The position numbers were made by a program, and so were the translations under genes. Positions 8,194-15,369 of a DNA stretch of 64,000 nucleotides are shown here, piece after piece. Source of the stretch: Nocardia terrae (GTDB taxonomy: Bacteria; Actinomycetota; Actinomycetes; Mycobacteriales; Mycobacteriaceae); assembly GCF_009760405.1 (NCBI RefSeq), contig NZ_WRPP01000009.1:213920-277919 (forward strand). Direction: 5' to 3'. A model generated the notes under the pieces. The model had not been told where the DNA came from, ran no database searches, and saw nothing but the letters and a program-made list of their open reading frames with translations. Positions within the stretch are counted from its first letter, which is position 1. Every line of letters starts with the position of its first letter.

Positions 8194-8452
8194 CGCTTGA
8201 AGGTTAGCGGATCTGACCGACAGCTCTTTCAGGTCTTGTGGTGGGCCGAGGTGGGTTGCAGGGCAGGTGATTCCGCTGGGCAGACCGGTCTGTTCGTGAA
8301 TTGGTCATGGGGGCAACATGATTCGCTGTCCCGGGTGTCCGTGCCAGTGCCGGAGTGTGTTCCGCGTCGCTTTCGGGGTGCCCGTATGCCCGGGGTCCGG
8401 GCCCTGAAATAGTCTCGGAGCGATTGCGCTTTCCGCTCAGAGAGGAACGGAC

Positions 8453-9199
8453 ATGTCGGTAGCGTCCGCGGTGAAGGATCAGATCCAGCAGATCGGTGGG
8501 GGATTCATGTTCTCCCGGGAAGCGAGAGCCTTCTCCGACGGCACCGGCGTTCCGGGGTTCCTGCCCGGCTACACGCGTGGGCGCGGTGGTGTGCTGGGTG
8601 AGGTCGACGCGGATGTGGTGGCCTCGGCTTTCGGTTTCTTCCGGCCCGATACGGTGCGTGCGGCGTGGGAGGCCACGGCCTCGATTCCGGCCGAGGCGGC
8701 CGCGCTGGGCTATCTGAAGGTCTGTCAGGATTTCGGTCGCCGCAAGCTGGCCGGTTTCGAGGACGCCGGGCGGTTGGCCGAGCTGCTGGAGCCGGTGGTG
8801 GCGGCCGCGAATCCGGTCGGTGCGCCACTGTTCGCGGGTTGGCGGGCGTTGCCTCGGGCGGAGGATGCGCCGGGGCTGGTGCTGCAGCTGATCCACATCC
8901 TGCGGGAGTTGCGTGGCGGCCTGCATCTGGTCGGTGTGCTGGGCAGTGGCCTGACGCCGTTGCAGGCGGTGCTGATCGCGGGTTCGCCGCTCGAGTCCGG
9001 TGATCAGCACGCGCGTAGTTTCGGCTGGCCGGAGCCGTTCGACGAGATCAACGCGGAGTTGAAAGGCCGTTGGATGCAGGCGGAGTCGATCACCGATGAC
9101 CTGATCGCCCCGGCGTTCGCGGCGCTCGACGACAAGGAGGGCGACGAACTGGTGAGGCTGCTGGATGCCTGCCGCGCGGCGGTGTTCGGCGGCCGCTGA
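8453..9199 (+). CDS. SCO6745/SalK-like actinobacterial family protein
   Basis: 248 residues, ATG preceded by AGAGAGGAAC. The layout resembles the actinobacterial SCO6745 (SalK-like) family: an N-terminal FMFSREARAF, then PGYTRGRGGVLGEVDADVVASAFGFF and a helical body with GAPLFAGWRALPRAEDAPGLVLQLIHILRELRGG. The function of the family is undefined; some members sit in biosynthetic clusters. No catalytic motif or membrane segment is visible. It stands alone between a divergent membrane gene and a convergent hydrolase, with a hairpin after it. The family assignment is from memory of the pattern and is moderate. Confidence 0.65.
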   Translation: MSVASAVKDQIQQIGGGFMFSREARAFSDGTGVPGFLPGYTRGRGGVLGEVDADVVASAFGFFRPDTVRAAWEATASIPAEAAALGYLKVCQDFGRRKLAGFEDAGRLAELLEPVVAAANPVGAPLFAGWRALPRAEDAPGLVLQLIHILRELRGGLHLVGVLGSGLTPLQAVLIAGSPLESGDQHARSFGWPEPFDEINAELKGRWMQAESITDDLIAPAFAALDDKEGDELVRLLDACRAAVFGGR

Positions 9200-9206
9200 G
9201 CATCGC

Positions 9207-9233
9207 TCCGGGTGGGCTCGGCGCCCACCCGGA
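9207..9233. terminator. Hairpin terminator between convergent genes
   Basis: Perfect 11-bp arms (TCCGGGTGGGC and its complement) around a TCGGC loop, eight bases after the gene at 8453 and eight before the end of the gene on the other strand. It has no U-tract on either side, as is common in actinomycetes. Confidence 0.8.
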
Positions 9234-9240
9234 ATCCTGT

Positions 9241-10104
9241 TCAGCGGTGCAGGAATTCGAGGGTGACGCGTTCGAAGGCTTCCTTGGCCTCGTACATCAC
9301 CCAGTGCCCGCACTTGGGGAACACGTGCAGTTCGGCGTTGGGGATCTGGCGCAGCGGGATGAGCGCCATGTCGGTGGGGCACTGGCGGTCGTCGGCGCCC
9401 CAGGTCATCAGGACCGGGCTCTTGACCTTGTGCAGCATGGACCAGTAGGGCGGGGTGGGGGAGTTCTCGAGGAACTGCTGTTGCAGGGCAAGGGCTTCGG
9501 AGCCGTACATGGCTTTGAGGCTGGCCTGGGCGGCGGGGTCGATCGCGGCTTGCCAGCGTTCTTCGACGAGCTCGTCGGTGATCATCTTGGGGTCGTAGAT
9601 CATGCAGCGCAGCCAGCGCTCGAGGCCCTCGCGGGTGGGGTTGTCGGCGAACTCGGACAGCAGGCGGGTGCCTTCGCTGGGGTTGGGGGCGAGCAGGCTG
9701 TGCCCGACGCCGCCGATGGCCACGACCTTCTCCACCCGTTGCGGATGCTGCAGGGCGGCCATGACCGCGACCACGCCGCCCATGGAGTTGCCGATGATGG
9801 CGGCGGAGTCGAGGTGCAGGGCGTCGAGGAAGCGGATGACGGAGTCGACGGCGGTCAGGACCGGGTGGCCCGGGACCGGGTCGCTGACTCCGAAGCCGGG
9901 GAATTCGAGGACGTAGCAGTGGAAGTGGTCGGCGTAGAAGCCGAGGTTGCCGCGGAAGTTGCGCCAGCCGTTGACGCCGATTCCGGAGCCGTGCAGGAGA
10001 ATCAGGGGTGGGCCGTCGCCGGCCTCGTGGTAGCGCAGTACGCCTTTGTCGGTGGCGATTTCGCGTCGGGTGTTCTCGTAGGTGACATCCACGCCCTCCA
10101 ACAT
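9241..10104 (-). CDS. Alpha/beta hydrolase, meta-cleavage-product hydrolase type
   Basis: 287 residues. The oxyanion region LILLHGSGIGVNGWRNF, nucleophile elbow GNSMGG (Ser near residue 110), acid Asp in TWGADDRQCP and catalytic His in KCGHWVMYE complete the triad. The HGSGxGxxGWxNF stretch and the overall length match carbon-carbon hydrolases such as BphD/HsaD that cleave ring-opened dienoates. No dioxygenase gene is nearby, so the substrate is open. The ATG at 10104 lies only 14 bases from the divergent methyltransferase start. An internal GTG at 10092 would widen this slightly. Confidence 0.85.
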   Translation of the reverse strand: MLEGVDVTYENTRREIATDKGVLRYHEAGDGPPLILLHGSGIGVNGWRNFRGNLGFYADHFHCYVLEFPGFGVSDPVPGHPVLTAVDSVIRFLDALHLDSAAIIGNSMGGVVAVMAALQHPQRVEKVVAIGGVGHSLLAPNPSEGTRLLSEFADNPTREGLERWLRCMIYDPKMITDELVEERWQAAIDPAAQASLKAMYGSEALALQQQFLENSPTPPYWSMLHKVKSPVLMTWGADDRQCPTDMALIPLRQIPNAELHVFPKCGHWVMYEAKEAFERVTLEFLHR

Positions 10105-10118
10105 AGAACAGGTTTCAG

Positions 10119-10988
10119 TTGCTGATCTCCGATGGTGGGCTGGCCACCGAACTCGAGGCGCGCGGGCACGATCTGTCCGACGCGTTGTGGTCGGCGCGGC
10201 TGCTGCTGGACGCGCCCGAGGAGATCCGGGCGGTGCATGCCGCCTACTTCCGGGCCGGGGCGATGATCGCCACCACGGCCAGCTATCAAGCCTCGTTCGA
10301 GGGCTTCGAGGCCCGGGGAATCGACAGGGCGCAGGGTGTGCGGCTGCTGCGGCGCGGCGTCGAGCTGGCGCGCGCGGCCCGAGAGGAATTCGAGGACGGT
10401 CGTCGGCGCTGGGTCGCGGCCTCGATCGGCCCCTACGGTGCGGCCCTGGCCGACGGCTCGGAATACCGTGGCCGCTACGGGCTTTCGATCGCGCAGTTGA
10501 AGCGCTGGCATCTGCCGCGGCTGAGCGTGCTGGCCGAGTCGGGCGCGGATGTGCTCGCGCTGGAGACGATTCCGGATATCGACGAGGCCGAGGCGTTGGC
10601 GGGGCTGCTCGACGGCAGTGGCGTGCCCGCGTGGCTGAGCTTCACCATCGACGGCTCGCGGACCCGGGCCGGGCAGCCGTTGCGTGCGGCGTTCGCGATC
10701 GCCGCGCAGGTGCCGGAGATCGTGGCGGTGGGTGTGAACTGCTGCGCGCCCGCCGATGTCGCGGCGGCGGTGCGCTTGGCGCGGGAGGTTAGCGGCAAAC
10801 CGGTCATCGTGTACCCGAACAGCGGGGAGGGCTGGGATGCCGATCGGTGCTGCTGGACGGGGGAGTCGCGATTCTCGGTGGGCGAGGTAGGGGAGTGGGC
10901 GCGGCTCGGTGCGGCCATCGTGGGCGGGTGCTGCCGGGTGCGGCCCGCCGATATCGAGCGCCTCGCGGCTGCCGTCGCCGTCGGGTGA
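10119..10988 (+). CDS. mmuM: Homocysteine S-methyltransferase
   Basis: 289 residues. The N-terminus LISDGGLATELEARG, ATTASYQASFEGF and the zinc-binding cysteines (VGVNCC near residue 208 and GGCCRV near the C-terminus) define the Hcy-binding family of MmuM/BHMT type. It transfers a methyl group from S-methylmethionine or SAM to homocysteine to make methionine. The only start compatible with the frame is TTG 10119, since a stop lies 15 bases upstream; no Shine-Dalgarno is seen. It is divergent from the hydrolase with almost no spacer. Confidence 0.88.
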   Translation: MLISDGGLATELEARGHDLSDALWSARLLLDAPEEIRAVHAAYFRAGAMIATTASYQASFEGFEARGIDRAQGVRLLRRGVELARAAREEFEDGRRRWVAASIGPYGAALADGSEYRGRYGLSIAQLKRWHLPRLSVLAESGADVLALETIPDIDEAEALAGLLDGSGVPAWLSFTIDGSRTRAGQPLRAAFAIAAQVPEIVAVGVNCCAPADVAAAVRLAREVSGKPVIVYPNSGEGWDADRCCWTGESRFSVGEVGEWARLGAAIVGGCCRVRPADIERLAAAVAVG

Positions 10989-11026
10989 GTCGGCAGATCG
11001 CCCGGTCATCGCTGCAATTAATAAAC

Positions 11027-11046
11027 ACATGCAGACATGCGCATGT
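11027..11046. promoter_or_regulatory. Palindromic operator upstream of the P-type ATPase
   Basis: ACATGC (11027-11032) is followed by a perfect 12-bp palindrome ACATGCGCATGT (11035-11046). This makes three copies of one half-site within 20 bases, 21 bases before the ATPase start. The surrounding DNA is AT-rich. The arrangement suits a dimeric metal sensor of the ArsR/SmtB or MerR type. No sensor gene is in this window. Confidence 0.6.
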
Positions 11047-11067
11047 ATCTAAGTTATTCTCGCGTGT

Positions 11068-13092
11068 ATGGAGACCACGGCGAACAACCGGCAAAGCGAT
11101 GACGAGCACGGCCACGGCCTGCTGAGTCCGCGCGCGGAGATGGCCTTCGCGATCGGATCCGGTGTCACCTACACCGCGGGCATGGTGGCGAAATATCTGC
11201 TCGACACCCCGGGGTGGGTGGCGACGACGCTGTTTCTGGCCACCTATGTGCTGGGTGGTTTCTTCACCGTCCGCTCGGCGTACGAGACGATCCGGCGTGG
11301 TCGTTTCGAGGTCGATTTCCTGATGCTGGTCGCCGCGGCCGGTGCCGCGGCGGTGGGCAAGTGGGCCGAGGGGTCGGTGCTGCTGTTCCTGTTCAGTCTC
11401 GGGCACGCGCTCGAGGAGTACGCGATGAGCCGGGCGCGCCGGTCGATCGCGGCGCTCGGTGAGCTGGCGCCGCGCACGGCGCTGGTGCGCCGCGGTCCGG
11501 ATCGGGTCGAGGAGATCGAGGTGGCGGCGCTGCGGGTCGGGGATACCGTTGTGGTGCTGCCGAATTCGCGGTTGAGTGCCGACGGGATCGTGGTGGCCGG
11601 GGTGAGCGCCATCGACGAGTCGTCGGTGACCGGGGAGAGCATGCCGGTGGAGAAGGCGGCGGTCGCCGATGTCGAGGCGGCGCTCGCGGGCCGGTCGCCG
11701 GTGTCGGAGGCGCATCGGGTGTTCGCGGGCACGCTCAATGGTTCGGGTGCGCTGGAGGTGCGGGTGACCTCTCGCGCCGAGGATTCGACGCTGGCGCGGG
11801 TGATCGCCATGGTGCGTGACGCCGATACCCAGAAGTCGCCGACGCAGCGGTTCATCGATCGGTTCCAGCTGGTGTATGTGCCGGCGGTGATCATCGGTGT
11901 GGTCGCCGTGATCGGGTTCGGGGTGCTGGCGTTGTCGGAGCCGTTCGCGGACAGCTTCTATCGCGGCATGGTGGTGCTGGTCGCGGCCAGCCCGTGCGCG
12001 CTGGCGATCGCGACCCCGAGTGCGGTGCTCGCGGGTGTGGCGCGCGCGGCGCAGGCGGGTGTGCTGGCCAAGGGCGGTGGCCCGCTGGAGTCGCTGGGCC
12101 GGGTGCGTTCGATCGCCTTCGACAAGACGGGCACGCTGACCTGGGGTCAGCCGCGTGTCACCGAGGTGGTGCCGGTGCGGGAGGGGGTGCGTGAGCAGCT
12201 GGTCACGACGGTGGTGGCGGTGGAATCCTTCAGCGATCACCCCCTGGCGGCCGCGATCACCCGTGATCTGGTGCAGCAGGTACCTGCGGAGGCGGAAAGC
12301 ACTGCGACGGAGGTGAATTCGGTGACCGGCCGGGGCGTGACGGCGTTGGTGGACGGGCGGCCGGTGGAGATCGGCAACCTGCGGATGTTCGACGAGCTGG
12401 ACCCCTTCGGGGTGCCCGAGGATATCGCCGCGACGGTCGATCATCTGCATCGGCTGGGCCGCACGACCATGATCGTGCGCGACGGTGGCGCGTACCTGGG
12501 TGTCATCGGGGTGATGGATACACCGCGTGCGGAGGCCGCGCCGGTGATCGCGCAGCTGCGTGCGTTGGGTGTCGCCGATATGGTCGTCATCTCCGGTGAC
12601 AATCAGCGGGTGGCCGACGCGGTCGCCGAGGGTCTGGGTCTCGATGGTGCGCACGGTGGGCTGTTGCCCGAGGACAAGGTGTCGATGATCGCGCGGCTGA
12701 ATGCGCGCGGCGGTACGGCGATGGTCGGTGACGGGGTGAACGATGCTCCCGCCATGGTGAATTCCTCGGTCGGTATCGCGATGGGCGCGAGTGGTTCCGC
12801 GGTGGCGCTGGAGACCGCGGATGTGGCGTTGATGACCGATGACATCGGCCGGTTGCCGTTCGCGGTGGCGTTGAGCCGTCGCACGGCGGCCGTCATTCGC
12901 CAGAACCTGACGGTGGCGTTGGTGATCGTGGCGGGTCTGGTGCCCGCGACGCTGCTGGGGCTGCCGATCGGGCCCGCGGTGTTCATTCACGAGGGTTCGA
13001 CGCTGCTGGTGGTGGCGAACGCGTTGCGGCTGCTGCGCTTCCGCCGGGGTGGCGAGCATGCGGGGATCGCGCACGAGACGCGTCCGGCCTGA
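11068..13092 (+). CDS. ctpD: Heavy-metal P-type ATPase, P1B-4 (Co/Ni/Zn-type) exporter
   Basis: 674 residues. It has the P-type core: TGES actuator loop in DESSVTGESMP, phosphorylation site FDKTGTLTWG, hinge MVGDGVNDAPAM and nucleotide motif SDHPLAAAI. The metal signature in the membrane is SPC (AASPCALAIATPSAV), not CPC, and the last helices carry HEGS (VFIHEGSTLL). That combination marks the P1B-4 class, whose members such as mycobacterial CtpD export cobalt, nickel or ferrous iron. The short His-containing N-terminus (DDEHGHGLL) has no CxxC metal-binding domain. A palindrome sits just upstream. The symbol is by analogy with CtpD. Confidence 0.88.
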   Translation: METTANNRQSDDEHGHGLLSPRAEMAFAIGSGVTYTAGMVAKYLLDTPGWVATTLFLATYVLGGFFTVRSAYETIRRGRFEVDFLMLVAAAGAAAVGKWAEGSVLLFLFSLGHALEEYAMSRARRSIAALGELAPRTALVRRGPDRVEEIEVAALRVGDTVVVLPNSRLSADGIVVAGVSAIDESSVTGESMPVEKAAVADVEAALAGRSPVSEAHRVFAGTLNGSGALEVRVTSRAEDSTLARVIAMVRDADTQKSPTQRFIDRFQLVYVPAVIIGVVAVIGFGVLALSEPFADSFYRGMVVLVAASPCALAIATPSAVLAGVARAAQAGVLAKGGGPLESLGRVRSIAFDKTGTLTWGQPRVTEVVPVREGVREQLVTTVVAVESFSDHPLAAAITRDLVQQVPAEAESTATEVNSVTGRGVTALVDGRPVEIGNLRMFDELDPFGVPEDIAATVDHLHRLGRTTMIVRDGGAYLGVIGVMDTPRAEAAPVIAQLRALGVADMVVISGDNQRVADAVAEGLGLDGAHGGLLPEDKVSMIARLNARGGTAMVGDGVNDAPAMVNSSVGIAMGASGSAVALETADVALMTDDIGRLPFAVALSRRTAAVIRQNLTVALVIVAGLVPATLLGLPIGPAVFIHEGSTLLVVANALRLLRFRRGGEHAGIAHETRPA

Positions 13093-13103
13093 CCCCAGCC
13101 ATC

Positions 13104-13135
13104 GCGCCGGGTACTCCTGGAGGGGTTCCCGGCGC
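13104..13135 (+). terminator. Hairpin after the P-type ATPase
   Basis: Perfect 8-bp arms GCGCCGGG and CCCGGCGC around a 16-base loop, 12 bases after the ATPase stop. It separates the ATPase from the PhoP-box promoter region that follows. Confidence 0.5.
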
Positions 13136-13159
13136 ATTCGCAGCATTCGGGTCATTGCT

Positions 13160-13177
13160 TCACAGCGTGCTCACAGC
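13160..13177 (+). promoter_or_regulatory. PhoP-type direct-repeat box upstream of the flavin/electron-transfer operon
   Basis: TCACAGC at 13160-13166 and again at 13171-13177, separated by GTGC. Two identical 7-mers with a 4-base gap (11-bp period) match the binding site known for M. tuberculosis PhoP, TCACAGC-N4-TCACAGC, with no mismatch. The box is 75 bases upstream of the first start codon of the operon. Confidence 0.75.
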
Positions 13178-13252
13178 GGCAGTTCGCATCCTGGATTTCA
13201 CACCTCCCGGGAGCCGAGACGGCTTCCGGTGAACTCTCGAACAGGATCTGCA

Positions 13253-13513
13253 ATGCCGTCGTCACTTCCGAGTCTGCGGGCCGGGCGCTCCGCGACCGTC
13301 GCCTTGCTCGCCGTGACCGCGGCGGGCACCCTCACCGCCACCACGCTGGCTTACCTCGATGCCCATGGCAGCGGATCCAGCGGCGGGGCAACCCAATCCA
13401 CCGATCAGGGCAGCACTGTCACCTCGGACGGCACCGCCGCGAACGCCGTCACTCCGGTGCCGACGCTGAGTCCGGGTTCGGGTCGCAGTCACGCCCGATC
13501 GAGCGGCTCATGA
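13253..13513 (+). CDS. Small membrane-anchored exported protein, candidate ApbE substrate
   Basis: 86 residues from ATG 13253. Residues 13-35 form one hydrophobic helix (SATVALLAVTAAGTLTATTLAYL) after a short basic N-terminus. The remaining 50 residues are Ser/Thr/Gly-rich and should be exported and disordered. Residues 43-50 read SGGATQST, which resembles but does not exactly match the flavinylation motif (SGATxTS) that ApbE modifies on Thr. The gene overlaps apbE by four bases (ATGA), so the two are translationally coupled. It is the first gene behind the PhoP-type box. Being the covalent FMN carrier is an inference; a plain membrane anchor protein is the alternative. Confidence 0.6.
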   Translation: MPSSLPSLRAGRSATVALLAVTAAGTLTATTLAYLDAHGSGSSGGATQSTDQGSTVTSDGTAANAVTPVPTLSPGSGRSHARSSGS

Positions 13514-14646
13514 CCGCGGCTGTTTCGGCGGTCGAATGGCCGGTGTGGAGCACGACGGCGCGTGTGGTGGTCACCGACTCGGCGGCCTCGGCTTCCGCTC
13601 GTGCCCTGGTCCGGGCGCATCTGGCGGAGGTCGACGCGGCGTGCAGTCGCTTCCGCGCGGATTCGGAGGTCAGCCGTCTGGCCCGCGCCGACGGCAAACC
13701 GGTGCACGTGAGCGCCCTGCTGGCCGAGCATGTGCGTGCGGCGTTGTCAGCGGCCCGCGATACCGGCGGCGACGTGGATCCCACGGTCGGTGCCGCGATG
13801 ATCGGGCTGGGATACGACCGCGATTTCGGGTTGCTGCTGCCCGCCCGGTCGGGCCGGGAAGCACGAGAGTCGGACGCGCGCACCCGGGTTGAGGCCGCCG
13901 ACGTCGCGTTCGGCACCGGTGAGACGGCCGCTGCACCCCAAGCCGACGGCGCAACCTCGGATTCGCCCGCGCTGGTGGCGGGAACCGGGGTGGCTGCCGA
14001 AGTGGCCGGGGGCTGGAGCGCAGTCCCGGAATCCCGGCGCAGCGAGACACGGGTGGCGATCGCCGCGCGGGTGGACTGGACCGCGGTCAGCCTCGAAGGT
14101 CAGCTCTTGTGTGTGCCCGCCGGGGTGCTGCTGGATCTGGGTGCGACCGCGAAAGCTCTGGCCGCCGACGTGTGCGCGCACCGGGTCGCCGCACGTCTGG
14201 GCTGCGGTGTGCTGGTGAGCCTGGGCGGTGATATCGCGACCGCGGGTGCGGCGCCGGATGGCGGATGGCAGGTGCTCGTGGAGGATCGTCCCGGTGAACC
14301 TCGTTCGCGGGTAGCGCTTCCCGCGGGTGCGGGCCTGGCCACGTCGAGCACGTTGCGGCGGCGGTGGTGGCGTGGCGGGTCGGTGGTGCATCACATCGTC
14401 GATCCGCGTACCGGGGTGGCCGCCGACCCGGAGTGGCGGACCGTATCGGTGGCCGCGTCGAGTTGTCTGGCAGCCAATACCGCCGCGACTGCCGCGATCG
14501 TCCGCGGTCGTGACGCGTTGACGGGTCTGCGCGCGGGTGGACTACCCGCGCGGCTGGTACGGCGCGACGGTGCGGTGGTGGTTCTGGGCGGCTGGCCCGA
14601 ATCCGACCTCGCCGCCGAGGACAAGCGCGAATTCGATTCGATATGA
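13510..14646 (+). CDS. apbE: FAD:protein FMN transferase
   Basis: 378 residues. The ApbE fold is recognisable: VDAACSRFRADSEVSRL at the N-terminus, DPTVGAAMIGLGYDRDF, LLDLGATAKALAADVCA (conserved GATAKG-like segment), LVSLGGDIATAGAAP, and the late HHIVDPRTGVAADPEWRTVSVAASSC. ApbE enzymes move FMN from FAD onto a Thr of an exported target protein. A 60-residue low-complexity insertion around residues 120-180 is unusual. No signal peptide or lipobox is seen, so action may be cytoplasmic or at the inner face. It is coupled to the small exported protein upstream and clustered with redox genes downstream. Confidence 0.88.
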   Translation: MTAAVSAVEWPVWSTTARVVVTDSAASASARALVRAHLAEVDAACSRFRADSEVSRLARADGKPVHVSALLAEHVRAALSAARDTGGDVDPTVGAAMIGLGYDRDFGLLLPARSGREARESDARTRVEAADVAFGTGETAAAPQADGATSDSPALVAGTGVAAEVAGGWSAVPESRRSETRVAIAARVDWTAVSLEGQLLCVPAGVLLDLGATAKALAADVCAHRVAARLGCGVLVSLGGDIATAGAAPDGGWQVLVEDRPGEPRSRVALPAGAGLATSSTLRRRWWRGGSVVHHIVDPRTGVAADPEWRTVSVAASSCLAANTAATAAIVRGRDALTGLRAGGLPARLVRRDGAVVVLGGWPESDLAAEDKREFDSI

Positions 14647-14659
14647 ACGGAGCCCAATC

Positions 14660-14791
14660 ATGAACCGGCCGAACCGATTCGAGCCGACGCCACCACGATC
14701 GGCATGCGGCCGGGTGAGGCGATCGGCATCCCGGCGGATGGACCACCGCCGTAGAGCGGATGTGTCCGTGCGAGGGGACGGTGAGCGGTAA
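14660..14791 (+). CDS. Possible 43-residue basic small protein
   Basis: ATG 14660 follows CGGAG by about seven bases. The frame ends with TAATG, sharing one base with the start of the next gene. The product would be Arg-rich (SACGRVRRSASRR, DHRRRAD) with no hydrophobic segment. The coupling makes a translated role for the gap between apbE and the membrane gene plausible. The composition could also be chance in GC-rich DNA. It has no recognisable family. Confidence 0.3.
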   Translation: MNRPNRFEPTPPRSACGRVRRSASRRMDHRRRADVSVRGDGER

Positions 14792-15369
14792 TGGGTCAGG
14801 CCGGTTTCGACGAAGCGATGTGGGCGTTCGGGCGGGGCACCGGAATCACGGCGCTGGTGTTGTTGACGGTGGCGGTGGTGGCGGGTGTCGTCGCGCGCTC
14901 GGGTCGTGCGGTGGTGTTGCCGCGCACGGGGATCGCGATCTTCCATCGCGGGGCGGCGTTGACGGCGACCGCGCTGGTGGCGCTGCATGTGGGCAGCCTG
15001 CTGCTGGATCCGTGGGCGCAGTTGCGGCTGGTGGATGTGGTGGTGCCGTTCGCGGGCTCGTATCGGCCGGTGTGGGTGGGGTTCGGGACGGTGGCGGTGG
15101 ATCTGTTGGCGGCGGTGACGGTTTCGGGGTTACTGCGGCATCGGATCGGGCCGGGCGCGTTCCGGGCGGTGCATTGGGCGACCTACGGGTTGTGGCCGGT
15201 CGCGCTGGTGCACGTGCTGGGTGCGGGGACCGACTCGTTCCGGCCGTGGCTGCTGGCGGTGCTGGTGGTGTGCGCAGGGGCGGTGGCGGCCGTGGTGGGG
15301 TGGCGGATCAGCCGCGGCTTCACCGAGATCGGCGCTGTCGGGAACGTGGCAGGGCGGGTGCTCGGATGA
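14791..15369 (+). CDS. Ferric-reductase-like transmembrane protein
   Basis: 192 residues with about five membrane helices: ALVLLTVAVVAGVVA, GAALTATALVALHVGSLLL, VAVDLLAAVTVSGLL, ATYGLWPVALVHVLGAG, and WLLAVLVVCAGAVAAVVGW. His residues within helices (IFHRGAAL, ALHVGSLL, RAVHWATYG, ALVHVLG) are placed as heme ligands in the YedZ/ferric-reductase-like domain. It would carry electrons across the membrane. It overlaps the NuoF-like gene by four bases (ATGA), so the electron donor is likely that flavoprotein or the ferredoxin, and the acceptor the exported flavinylated protein. Confidence 0.82.
   Translation: MGQAGFDEAMWAFGRGTGITALVLLTVAVVAGVVARSGRAVVLPRTGIAIFHRGAALTATALVALHVGSLLLDPWAQLRLVDVVVPFAGSYRPVWVGFGTVAVDLLAAVTVSGLLRHRIGPGAFRAVHWATYGLWPVALVHVLGAGTDSFRPWLLAVLVVCAGAVAAVVGWRISRGFTEIGAVGNVAGRVLG

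Noticed and set aside
8281..8292. Palindrome CAGACCGGTCTG as an operator
   Set aside because: Only 12 bp, no matching copy and not well placed for either flanking gene; left as a note in the neighbouring entry.
10804..13155. A 783-codon minus-strand frame opposite the P-type ATPase
   Set aside because: Arg/His-rich with no motif; it arises from the high third-position GC of the ATPase gene.
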